Shown here: one piece after another, positions 15,557-23,439 of the stretch
Layout: the number at the start of each line of letters is the position of its first letter
How positions within the stretch are numbered: position 1 is the stretch's first letter
From: Dyadobacter diqingensis
GTDB lineage: Bacteria > Bacteroidota > Bacteroidia > Cytophagales > Spirosomataceae
NCBI RefSeq assembly: GCF_024220585.1
Contig: NZ_JAMXKF010000001.1
Location: 124,001-188,000, forward strand
Length of the DNA: 64,000 bases
Reading direction: 5' to 3'
The notes under the pieces: model-generated
Told to the model about the DNA's origin: nothing
What the model saw: the letters and a program-made list of their open reading frames with translations, nothing else
Databases searched by the model: none
Made by a program: the position numbers and the translations under genes

Positions 15557-17689
15557 CTAACTCATTAACTGATACACCGAAAATGCCGAAACATAAGCCA
15601 GCACCATCAGATAACCCAGTTGGATAAGCGGCCATTTCCAGCCATGTGTTTCGCGGTAAACAACAGCAATGGTGCTCATGCACATCATCGCGAAAACATA
15701 AAATATCAGCAATGAATAACAGACCGCAGGTGTATACATCGGTCCGCCGTGGTCATTTTTTTCCTTCACAAGTCTTTCCTTCACGGTTAAGACATCTTCC
15801 GAATCTCCGCTGATGCTATATATCGTAGCCATCGTTCCAACGAAAACCTCCCTTGCCGCAAAGGAAGCAAGCAAAGCAATCCCGATTTTCCAGTCATAAC
15901 CCAAAGGACGGATGACAGGCTCAATAAATCTTCCAAAATTCCCGGCATAAGAACTTTCCAGACGGGCCGAAGCAACGGCTGCTGCAACTTCTTCCTCAGG
16001 CGCCTGCGGCATAGCGCTCACGGCCTGCTGCTCGGCTACTTCCATATGATCGCCAGGACCATAAGAGGATAAAACCCATAGAACGATCGAAATCGCCAAA
16101 ATTACTTTCCCGGCTTCGAGCACGAAAGATTTAACACTATCGTACATCATAAAACCAACATGCCCCCAACGCGGCACTTTATAAGTAGGCATTTCAAGCA
16201 TGAAATAACCCGGCTCTGTTCTTTTGATAAACAACGACAAAATCCAGGCAGAGGCCAGTGCCCCAGCCAAACCTAAAAAGTATAACCCAAACAAAACCAG
16301 TCCCTGCATATTAAAAATGCCGAAAACTTTGGTAGAAGGAATAATCAGCGCAATGAGGATGCTATAAATAGGCAGACGTGCCGAGCAGCTCATAATCGGC
16401 GTTACCAGGATGGTAAGAAGCCTTTCGTGACGGCTGCTGATGCTACGTGTCGTCATAATTGCAGGAACCGCACAGGCCACGCCCGAAATCAACGGAACGA
16501 CGCTACGGCCGTTAAGCCCAAACCGGCGCATCACCTTATCCATAATCACCATCACCCTGGCCATGTAACCGGATTCTTCCAGCACAGACACCAGACCAAA
16601 AAGAATGGCGATTTGCGGGATAAAAATAATTACACCGCCAATACCCGCCAGCACACCATCGGTAATCAGGTCATTGAGAACGCCTTTTGGCAAAACTTCC
16701 TTCACCCATGAAATAAACGACGCGGTATTTTCATCAAGCCAGTCCATCGGATACGACGCCCACGCAAAAATAGCCTGGAAAATAACCATCAGGATCAGCG
16801 CGAATGTAACATAACCCCAAAGCGGATGCAGCAGGATTTTGTCCAGTTTTCTTGTCCAGAGCGGCTGTTCGGTCGCGCCTTCCGACTTAACGGACTTCTC
16901 GACAATGGGCTTGATCGTTTTATAACGCGCAATCGTTTCGTCGGCCAGGAATCCGGTTTCGTCAAACTCATATTTTTCGATCAACGAATCCAGTTTCGCT
17001 CTGACCGGCTGAGCCAGAAATGAAAAATTATCGTGCTGACATACATATTGCAATGCCACATAATCATTGTCAAGCTTATGCAGCTCTTTCACTTCTTCAA
17101 TAAGCGCAGGTTCGTTTCCTTTCGGAACATAAAAATATTTTTGCTCAGGTTTTTCCGTTTGTTCCACGACCTGACGAATCGCCTGCTGCAAATTCGGAAT
17201 ACCCTCGCTTGTCCTCGCGTTTATTTTAACCACCGGAACATTCAGCTGCATCGCCAGCTGAACCGCATTCACGGTTAATTTCATACTGGCAGCCACATCA
17301 AGCATATTCAATGCCAGAATAGTCGGGATACCCAGATCACTTATTTCGGTAAAAAGAAGGAGATTTCTCTGAAGATTGGAAGCATCCACCACCACCACCA
17401 CCGCGGCCGGATAATCCGGATGTTTCGGATTAGCCAGGATATCCATCACCACGCCTTCATCGGCCGATTTTGGATACACGCTGTAAGTTCCGGGAAGATC
17501 CACAACGGTTACGTCCCTGTCGGAACTCCCATTAGACCCGGCCAGACGGAATGTTCCTGATTTTTTTTCTACGGTAACACCCGGAAAGTTACCTGTCTTT
17601 TGTCGTAAGCCTGTTAACGCATTAAATAAAGTTGATTTTCCAGCATTCGGGTTTCCTACGAGGGCAATTTTAATATTTTCTTGTTTCAA
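15557..17689 (-). CDS. feoB: ferrous iron transport protein B
   Basis: FeoB imports Fe(II) through the inner membrane. At 710 residues it is slightly shorter than the E. coli protein (773). The N-terminal G domain has G1 GNPNAGKST (residues 12-20), the switch/G2 region GNFPGVTVEKKSG, G3 DLPGTYS and G4 LNMLDVA. The membrane part begins near residue 285 and contains the two gate repeats, with GVACAVPAIMTTR and SCSARLPIYSILIA, then LLASFAAREVFVGTM near residue 600. It is preceded 29 bases upstream by feoA. The cysteines in the gate regions, linked to transport in the family, are present. Confidence 0.96.
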   Translation of the reverse strand: MKQENIKIALVGNPNAGKSTLFNALTGLRQKTGNFPGVTVEKKSGTFRLAGSNGSSDRDVTVVDLPGTYSVYPKSADEGVVMDILANPKHPDYPAAVVVVVDASNLQRNLLLFTEISDLGIPTILALNMLDVAASMKLTVNAVQLAMQLNVPVVKINARTSEGIPNLQQAIRQVVEQTEKPEQKYFYVPKGNEPALIEEVKELHKLDNDYVALQYVCQHDNFSFLAQPVRAKLDSLIEKYEFDETGFLADETIARYKTIKPIVEKSVKSEGATEQPLWTRKLDKILLHPLWGYVTFALILMVIFQAIFAWASYPMDWLDENTASFISWVKEVLPKGVLNDLITDGVLAGIGGVIIFIPQIAILFGLVSVLEESGYMARVMVIMDKVMRRFGLNGRSVVPLISGVACAVPAIMTTRSISSRHERLLTILVTPIMSCSARLPIYSILIALIIPSTKVFGIFNMQGLVLFGLYFLGLAGALASAWILSLFIKRTEPGYFMLEMPTYKVPRWGHVGFMMYDSVKSFVLEAGKVILAISIVLWVLSSYGPGDHMEVAEQQAVSAMPQAPEEEVAAAVASARLESSYAGNFGRFIEPVIRPLGYDWKIGIALLASFAAREVFVGTMATIYSISGDSEDVLTVKERLVKEKNDHGGPMYTPAVCYSLLIFYVFAMMCMSTIAVVYRETHGWKWPLIQLGYLMVLAYVSAFSVYQLMS

Positions 17690-17718
17690 TGGTAAAGCAA
17701 AATAGAACGAAAAACGAA

Positions 17719-17946
17719 TTATTCAATTTCAATTGTTGAAGCTTCGTTTAACCGCAAAGATAAAGAATAACAACCACCTACATTTATACAAATCGGGTCA
17801 CCCAGAGGGGCAACCGCATCCAGACGCACTTCACAACCTGGCACGCATCCCATCTCCAATAATTTCAAAGACATCACCCGATCCGTGAAAGATCTGATAA
17901 CCGCCTTTTCACCTTTTTGAAGCTGCGAAACTGTACGAACCGACAT
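17719..17946 (-). CDS. feoA: ferrous iron transport protein A
   Basis: A 75-residue SH3-like FeoA protein, needed for FeoB activity in the systems studied. It shows the typical LQKGEKAVIRSF start, then LLEMGCVPGCEVRLDAVAPLGDPICINV, which holds the family's turn-rich core. It is the first gene of the feoAB operon. A promoter-like site lies 33-63 bases upstream of its start, with an imperfect 21-bp dyad overlapping the -33 element, which may be a metalloregulator site. Confidence 0.92.
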   Translation of the reverse strand: MSVRTVSQLQKGEKAVIRSFTDRVMSLKLLEMGCVPGCEVRLDAVAPLGDPICINVGGCYSLSLRLNEASTIEIE

Positions 17947-17978
17947 ATTAGCTTATTTAGATTAAATATACGTAAGTG

Positions 17979-18009
17979 CAAATTAAGCATTCTCAGCCCG
18001 TAATTCAAA
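17979..18009 (-). promoter_or_regulatory. candidate feoAB promoter
   Basis: On the minus strand TTTG (18006-18009), 19 bases, then TTAATTTG (17979-17986), one mismatch from TAnnTTTG. The predicted leader is about 25-30 bases. Confidence 0.42.
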
Positions 18010-18027
18010 TAGTTAGGCTGATCATTT
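18007..18027. promoter_or_regulatory. imperfect dyad over the feoAB -33 element
   Basis: AAAT-N2-TNAG-N-CTNA-N2-ATTT symmetry in 21 bases, including TTAGGCT. The placement and the TTAGG-like core recall DtxR/IdeR-type iron boxes; this is inference from one site. Confidence 0.28.
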
Positions 18028-18094
18028 ATACAGACACTGCTATAAATCATGCAAAAACATCCCATTTTTATTATTACCCATGGCTTTTGTGTCG

Positions 18095-18102
18095 TACTTT
18101 TG
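18095..18102 (+). promoter_or_regulatory. candidate ccm operon -7 element
   Basis: TACTTTTG matches TAnnTTTG exactly, about 100 bases upstream of ccmB. No TTTG is found at the -33 distance, so confidence is limited. Confidence 0.3.
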
Positions 18103-18163
18103 TAGCGTGAAGCAGTAAACAGTGTGCTGAACAAAAATCGAGAGAGAAGAATAAAATAATCAC

Positions 18164-18202
18164 GGTGCCGAAAGCCTGATGCTGACTGCCGATAGCCAAT
18201 AG
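18164..18202 (+). repeat. start-proximal intergenic repeat, copy e (ccmB)
   Basis: Begins GGTGCCGAAAGCCTGATGCT and ends ACTGCCGATAGCCAATAG, finishing two bases before the TTG start of ccmB and in the gene's orientation. Confidence 0.6.
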
Positions 18203-18204
18203 AA

Positions 18205-18867
18205 TTGAACGAGATAAAAACCCTCATTTGGAAAGAAGTGACGCTGGAATGGCGACAAAAATATGCTTTGAGTGGTATGTTGCTTTACGTAGTATCCACA
18301 GTATTTGTTTGTTACCTCAGTTTTAACCTGCGTCGTGGTCAGCTCACTCCTATTGTCTGGAACACGATTTTCTGGATTATTATTCTTTTTACAGCGGTGA
18401 ATGCGATAGCAAAAAGTTTTTCACAGGAACGATACGGGCGGTTGATTTACTATTACAACCTGTGCAGTCCACAGGCGATTATTGTGTCAAAAATCATTTA
18501 CAATTCGTTGATTATGCTGTTGCTTTCAGGAATTGGTTTCGGTTTTTATGCTTTTGTAATGGGCAATCCGGTTCAGGATGTGGGATTATACCTGATATGC
18601 ATTTTACTCGCCGCGATTGGCTTTGCTTCGGTTTTGACCCTGGTCGCCGGCATTGCCTCGAAAGCTGAGAATAATGCAACATTGATGGCCGTATTAAGTT
18701 TTCCGATCATTCTGCCGATGCTGCTGATGACAATCCGACTGGCCAAAAACGCCATGGACGGACTCGACTGGAGTGTCAGCGTTGATGAAATTACCACACT
18801 TTTATCGATTGATCTTATCGTTATCACACTGAGTTATCTGCTTTTTCCATTTTTGTGGAGAAGTTAA
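18205..18867 (+). CDS. ccmB: haem exporter subunit CcmB
   Basis: Integral membrane subunit of the CcmABCD haem-handling ABC complex used in cytochrome c maturation, 220 residues, six predicted membrane helices. The N-terminus IKTLIWKEVTLEWRQKYALS and the following LLYVVSTVFVCYLSF match the Bacteroidota CcmB pattern, as does SQERYGRLIYYYNLCSP near residue 75. A stop codon lies 12 bases upstream in frame, so the TTG at 18205 is the only good start; the first ATG would remove the conserved N-terminus. A repeat element ends directly before it. CcmC follows after 97 bases. CcmA is not in this window. Confidence 0.9.
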   Translation: MNEIKTLIWKEVTLEWRQKYALSGMLLYVVSTVFVCYLSFNLRRGQLTPIVWNTIFWIIILFTAVNAIAKSFSQERYGRLIYYYNLCSPQAIIVSKIIYNSLIMLLLSGIGFGFYAFVMGNPVQDVGLYLICILLAAIGFASVLTLVAGIASKAENNATLMAVLSFPIILPMLLMTIRLAKNAMDGLDWSVSVDEITTLLSIDLIVITLSYLLFPFLWRS

Positions 18868-18964
18868 ACATAAATTTATCAATTACCGGAATGAGATTTA
18901 GCGGATTAACGTTATCACTCAATCTACTTTTTATCAAACAAAGTACCCTAATTATCAATATATT

Positions 18965-19660
18965 ATGAAGAAATACTGGTGGAAAATTCTTTGTATACTC
19001 ATTTTATTCTACGTGATCATCGTTGGATTTATGGGGCCAGTTCCACATCAGCCCATCCTGAACGAGAGTATCCGAAATACGTATTTTCACGTCGCTTTAT
19101 GGATGTCCATGACGATCATGTTATTTACTTCCATGGTCTTTTCGTTTAAATATCTGAGAAGTGGCTCTCTGGACCACGATGATAAGGCTAGCGAATTTGC
19201 AAAGGGAGGTCTGTTTTTTGGTATTTTAGGTTGTCTTACAGGTTCTGTCTGGGCCAACTATACCTGGGGAGATCCCTGGCCAAATGACCCGAAACTGAAT
19301 GGTGCAGCCGTTGGCATGTTGATGTACCTGGCTTATATGCTGCTTAGAAGTTCGTTTGAAGATGAACAGCGTAAGGCAAGAATTTCGTCCGTTTACAACA
19401 TTCTGGCTTTTGCCGTTTTTATTCCGCTGATCTACATTCTGCCCAGGTTAACAGATTCCCTACACCCGGGAAATGGCGGAAATCCGGCATTTAGCTCTTA
19501 CGACATGAATAATGAAATGCGCAAGGTTTTTTACCCTGCAATCATCGGCTGGACATTACTTGGTGTCTGGTTAATTGAGCTTCGGGTACGTGTAAAAAAA
19601 ATCAATCGCTTTTTGCGGGAAGAAGTTGCCAATACAAACCCTGCCAAAGTGCATCAATAA
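18965..19660 (+). CDS. ccmC: cytochrome c maturation protein CcmC
   Basis: Haem-handling membrane protein, 231 residues with about six membrane helices. It belongs to the CcsA/CcmC/CcmF superfamily marked by a Trp-rich periplasmic segment, seen here as WANYTWGDPWPNDPKLNGAA near residue 98, with flanking His residues (YFHVALWMS near residue 40 and SLHPGNGG near residue 165) that would ligate haem. It presents haem to CcmE. It lies between ccmB and the small ccmD-like gene; a 25-codon open frame in the gap upstream ends by overlapping this start (ATGA), which may be chance. Confidence 0.92.
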   Translation: MKKYWWKILCILILFYVIIVGFMGPVPHQPILNESIRNTYFHVALWMSMTIMLFTSMVFSFKYLRSGSLDHDDKASEFAKGGLFFGILGCLTGSVWANYTWGDPWPNDPKLNGAAVGMLMYLAYMLLRSSFEDEQRKARISSVYNILAFAVFIPLIYILPRLTDSLHPGNGGNPAFSSYDMNNEMRKVFYPAIIGWTLLGVWLIELRVRVKKINRFLREEVANTNPAKVHQ

Positions 19661-19695
19661 CAATCAAAGTTTAATTTCGTTAAGATTATATCATC

Positions 19696-19917
19696 ATGAA
19701 AAAAATAATTCTCCTTTTTCTAACGCTTTTATCCTTGCCGCAAATGCTTTTTGCACAGGCTGCCGATCAGGTGGAAATGGCCGACAAACTGCGGGCTGAC
19801 GGAAAGATATGGGTGGTTGTCGCTGTGGTGGCTATCGTTCTTGCAGGTATTGCGATCAATATGTTTCGCGTGGATTCCAAGGTTAGTAAAATAGAAAAAG
19901 AGTTAAATATCAAGTAA
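19696..19917 (+). CDS. CcmD-like small membrane protein
   Basis: A 73-residue protein with a cleavable signal-like segment (to about LFAQA) and one transmembrane helix at about residues 38-58 (IWVVVAVVAIVLAGIAINMF), followed by a basic and acidic tail. Size, topology and position between ccmC and ccmE fit CcmD, which helps release haem-loaded CcmE. Bacteroidota versions are annotated as CcmD family but share little sequence with the enteric protein, so the assignment rests mainly on context. The ccmE start is 5 bases after its stop. Confidence 0.8.
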   Translation: MKKIILLFLTLLSLPQMLFAQAADQVEMADKLRADGKIWVVVAVVAIVLAGIAINMFRVDSKVSKIEKELNIK

Positions 19918-19922
19918 TCAGT

Positions 19923-20357
19923 ATGAAAAAGATCCAGATTTTCGGTCTTATAATTATTGCCGTGGCGATTGGAATTATCGTTTCAACTGCGGGCGATGCC
20001 AGTACCTATGTTGATTTTGGGAAAGCAAAAGAAATGGCTGACAACGGCGATACCGAAAGTATTCACGTTGTAGGTAAATTACCAAAAAACTCGGCGGGGC
20101 AGATTGTTGATATGCAGTATCATCCTGAAATCGACCCGAATTATTTTGAATTCTCATTGGTTGACAATAAAAACAAGGTCCAGAAAGTCGTGTACAGAAG
20201 TACAAAACCTCAGGACTTTGACAAATCTGAACAGGTTGTTGTTGTAGGAAAAATGGAGAACGGCACATTCGCAGCAGAAAAAATTCTGATGAAATGTCCT
20301 TCCAAATACGAAAACGGCAAAATGGAAACCACAGAGGCAACCGCATCAAAATCATGA
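19923..20357 (+). CDS. ccmE: haem chaperone CcmE, CxxxY type
   Basis: Periplasmic haem chaperone, 144 residues, with one N-terminal membrane anchor (residues 5-24) and an OB-fold domain (SIHVVGKLPKNSAGQIV, then YFEFSLVDNKNKVQKVVY and VVVVGKMENGTFAAEKI). In the enteric protein haem is bound covalently to the His of HxxxY; here the matching place reads KCPSKYENG, that is CxxxY with Cys in place of His. Cys-type CcmE is known from archaea and sulfate reducers (system I*), so this operon probably uses that chemistry. The stop overlaps the ccmF start as ATGA. Confidence 0.92.
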   Translation: MKKIQIFGLIIIAVAIGIIVSTAGDASTYVDFGKAKEMADNGDTESIHVVGKLPKNSAGQIVDMQYHPEIDPNYFEFSLVDNKNKVQKVVYRSTKPQDFDKSEQVVVVGKMENGTFAAEKILMKCPSKYENGKMETTEATASKS

Positions 20358-22948
20358 TTCATACTACCATTGGAAGTGCAGGTCACCTGCTGACAATTAT
20401 CGCATTTGCATCGGCCTTGCTGGCAACTTTTGCCTATTTCAAGGCGGGGCTTTCGGGGACTCCCCTGAATGAAATTTCATCCTGGAAAAAATATGCCCGG
20501 ACCGTTTTCACCATCCATGCGGTGGCGGTTTTCGGTATAGTTTTCTCTCTTTACTGGATTATCGGAAATCATTATTTCGAATACCATTACGCCTGGAAAA
20601 ACTCATCGCTTTCTTTGCCGACCGGATATACCATATCCAGTTTCTGGCAGGATCAGGAAGGCAGTTTCCTGCTGTGGATTTTCTGGAATGTAATTCTCGG
20701 ATGCGTGCTGATCTTCTCAAACCGTTCGTGGGAAGCACCGGTAATGACCATTTTTGCTTTGGTTCAGGCGTTTTTAACGTCGATGATCCTGGGTGTTGTT
20801 GTTCCCGGACTTGATCTGAAAATCGGTTCTACCCCATTCCTATTAATGAAGGAAGTAATGCCGGATCTGCCGGTTTACAAAATGGATCCGAATTTCATTG
20901 CCAAAGACGGAAACGGTCTTAACCCGCTTTTACAGAACTACTGGATGGTTATTCACCCTCCTACGCTGTTCCTGGGTTTCGCTACCACGCTGATTCCTTT
21001 CTCCTTTGCCATCGCGGGTTTATGGACTAAAAAAATACAGAACTGGGTTCGTCCGGCGTTGCCCTGGGCGTTATTCTCTGCCATGATTCTTGGTATTGGT
21101 ATTCTGATGGGTGCTTACTGGGCCTATGAGACGCTGAACTTTGGTAGCTACTGGAACTGGGATCCGGTTGAAAACTCGTCGATTGTTCCCTGGCTGATCC
21201 TGATTGCTGCGATTCACACCATGATCATTGCCAGAAGAAATGCTACGGCACTTAAAACTTCATTTATATTAACGATTGCAACCTTTATCCTGATCCTTTA
21301 TTCTACGTTCATGACGCGTAGCGGGGTTTTGGGAAATGCGTCGGTTCACTCATTTACCGATTTGGGATTATCGGGTCAGTTGCTGATCTATCTGATGACC
21401 TTCACAATTGTTTCCATCGGGTTATTGGTTTATCGCTGGAAAGAACTTCCTTCGGATGATGAAGAAGTTTCAACGTATTCTCAGGAATTCTGGATATTTA
21501 TTGGAGCGACATTGCTTTGTCTTTCCGGTTTCCAGATTTTAGCGACAACCTCGATCCCGGTTTACAACAAAGTTGCTGAATTCTTTGGCGGTGTTTTAAA
21601 CATGGCACTTCCGGCGGATCAGATTGGCCACTATAACAAATTCCAGCTTTGGTTCTTCTCCCTGATTATCGTATTAACAGGTATTGGACAGTATTTTTGG
21701 TGGAAACGTGTGGGCAAGGATAAGTTGCACGCTTTGTACAATCCATTACTGGTTGCCCTGCTTATCAGTGCAGCAGTCATTACCTACCAGGGCGTTAAGG
21801 AAATTCAGTATATCGTTTTGTTGACCACATCCATCTTTGCGATTGTTGCCAACGGGGCCATTCTATTCCAGATTATCAAGGGAAATTACAATTTGTCGGG
21901 TGGCGCAGTTACCCATATCGGGGTGGCGTTGATGCTGCTTGGTATCCTGTTCTCGTCTGCTTACACGAAAGTAGTATCGATCAACAACTCTGGTTTGATG
22001 ATCTCACGCAGCGCGGAATTTACCAACAACGACAACAAAGAAAATAAGGAAAACATAACGCTCTGGTTGAATAAACCTGAAAAAATGGGCGATTATATGC
22101 TCACCTGGCGTGATGTGCGCGTAGAGCCACGTCATATTCCTGAATACATTCCAAAGAGCTGGGTGGATATGATCGAAAACGATTTCCATGCAGTTGCGCT
22201 CAGAGATATCGTTGTTAACGAGAAAAAGTATTACTCAAAAGGAGACACGCTGGAAATTTTCCCGGAAAACTTCTATTACGAAATCGAATATCGTGAGCCT
22301 TCGGGACGTGTATTTAACCTGTTCCCACGTGCGCAGATCAACCCGAGAATGGGACTGGTATCTTCTCCGGATATTCAGCGCGAACTGGATAAGGATTTGT
22401 ATACCTATGTTTCAATGGTAACCAATCCAACGGCAGAACCGGTTTGGAGCCCTACGGAAAACTTTACCATCAGCATGCGTGACACGTTTTTTGTAAATGA
22501 TTACGTGGCCGTTCTGGATAACGTGGTGCGCACGGAAGAAGTGGAAGGTATTAAACTAGGTGAAGGTGATGCAGCTGTAAAAGCGGTGATCCGTGTATTG
22601 GATAAAGATAACGAGTATGTGATTACCCCATCGTTTGTTATCCGCGACCGCCTGGTGGCGCGCAAGCCCGAGGTCAACAAGGACCTTGGCTTCCGTGTTC
22701 AATTCCAGGAAATCGATCCGGCAACCGGCAAGTTTACGTTTGCCGTCAATACAACACAGCGTGATTTTATCGTCATGAAAGCGACCGAAAAACCATTGAT
22801 CAACATTCTCTGGATCGGAACGTTTGTACTCGTGATTGGTTTTATTATGGCAACAGTTCGCCGGTTCAAAGACTTTATCAAAATGCGTGATAAAGAGAAT
22901 GCAGAAACGAACAAGACTAAAACGAAAAGAACACCCGCGGCTGTTTAA
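20354..22948 (+). CDS. ccmF: cytochrome c maturation protein CcmF, long form
   Basis: Haem lyase component that joins haem to apocytochrome c, 864 residues, longer than the ~650 of enteric CcmF. The start ATG at 20354 overlaps the ccmE stop by four bases; an upstream in-frame start inside ccmE is rejected. The WWD haem-handling motif is GSYWNWDPVENSSIVPW near residue 263, with His residues in NYWMVIHPPTLFLGFA and SVHSFTDLG as probable ligands. After the last cluster of membrane helices a ~250-residue periplasmic domain (from about residue 575) precedes a final helix (LINILWIGTFVLVIGFIMA). No ccmG or ccmH follows. Confidence 0.93.
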   Translation: MIHTTIGSAGHLLTIIAFASALLATFAYFKAGLSGTPLNEISSWKKYARTVFTIHAVAVFGIVFSLYWIIGNHYFEYHYAWKNSSLSLPTGYTISSFWQDQEGSFLLWIFWNVILGCVLIFSNRSWEAPVMTIFALVQAFLTSMILGVVVPGLDLKIGSTPFLLMKEVMPDLPVYKMDPNFIAKDGNGLNPLLQNYWMVIHPPTLFLGFATTLIPFSFAIAGLWTKKIQNWVRPALPWALFSAMILGIGILMGAYWAYETLNFGSYWNWDPVENSSIVPWLILIAAIHTMIIARRNATALKTSFILTIATFILILYSTFMTRSGVLGNASVHSFTDLGLSGQLLIYLMTFTIVSIGLLVYRWKELPSDDEEVSTYSQEFWIFIGATLLCLSGFQILATTSIPVYNKVAEFFGGVLNMALPADQIGHYNKFQLWFFSLIIVLTGIGQYFWWKRVGKDKLHALYNPLLVALLISAAVITYQGVKEIQYIVLLTTSIFAIVANGAILFQIIKGNYNLSGGAVTHIGVALMLLGILFSSAYTKVVSINNSGLMISRSAEFTNNDNKENKENITLWLNKPEKMGDYMLTWRDVRVEPRHIPEYIPKSWVDMIENDFHAVALRDIVVNEKKYYSKGDTLEIFPENFYYEIEYREPSGRVFNLFPRAQINPRMGLVSSPDIQRELDKDLYTYVSMVTNPTAEPVWSPTENFTISMRDTFFVNDYVAVLDNVVRTEEVEGIKLGEGDAAVKAVIRVLDKDNEYVITPSFVIRDRLVARKPEVNKDLGFRVQFQEIDPATGKFTFAVNTTQRDFIVMKATEKPLINILWIGTFVLVIGFIMATVRRFKDFIKMRDKENAETNKTKTKRTPAAV

Positions 22949-22963
22949 ATACGAACGCTGAGC

Positions 22964-23004
22964 ATAAAAAAATCCGGTCGATTCACTCGATCGGATTTTT
23001 TTAT
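22964..23004. terminator. bidirectional terminator after ccmF
   Basis: ATAAAAAAATCCG (22964-22976) pairs with CGGATTTTTTTAT (22992-23004) around a loop that holds a further TCGA/TCGA pairing. It serves ccmF and the convergent gene. Confidence 0.88.
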
Positions 23005-23019
23005 GTTATAACTCCAAGA

Positions 23020-23436
23020 CTAGTTCGGCTTTACATTTTTATCAATTTTAGGATCAAAGGCACGGTACTTTGATTTATAGTAAATGATTTCATCTTCATA
23101 CACTTTGAAACTGGTTTCCGGGCATTCCTTTTTGACCTCACCAAGCCTATAAGTGGCGAGTTTTCCGTCCAGTTGCCAGAACAGATTCTGCGTGTAAGAA
23201 TCAAAATCCTGATCCAGTACCTTCTGCAAGTTTTTTATCCCGATCACACCTTTTTCCAAACCGGGCATCAATTGCACATCATCGAGCTGCTTATTGCTAA
23301 AACGGAAACGCTGAAATGCTGCGTTATCCTTTCTCAATTTGTCCGCCTCACGAAAAGTATCCGTTAATAACTTACAAGGCTGTGCGTATGAAAAATGAGC
23401 CAGCAAAGCCATACAAAAGATATAACCGTACTTCAT
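23020..23436 (-). CDS. small secreted protein paired with a TonB receptor
   Basis: A 138-residue protein with a signal peptide (MKYGYIFCMALLAHFSYAQ) and no lipobox. The mature domain has two Cys (PCKLL near residue 21 and ECPETS near residue 105) and mixed helix and strand; I recognise no family. Its start is 3 bases after the stop of the TonB-dependent receptor upstream, so it is translated from the same mRNA and probably functions with the receptor or its substrate. Confidence 0.75.
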   Translation of the reverse strand: MKYGYIFCMALLAHFSYAQPCKLLTDTFREADKLRKDNAAFQRFRFSNKQLDDVQLMPGLEKGVIGIKNLQKVLDQDFDSYTQNLFWQLDGKLATYRLGEVKKECPETSFKVYEDEIIYYKSKYRAFDPKIDKNVKPN

Positions 23437-23439
23437 AAA

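Noticed and set aside
17874..18227. 117-codon minus-strand frame overlapping feoA and ccmB starts
   Set aside because: It covers two real gene starts, a promoter and a repeat element, and has no family features.
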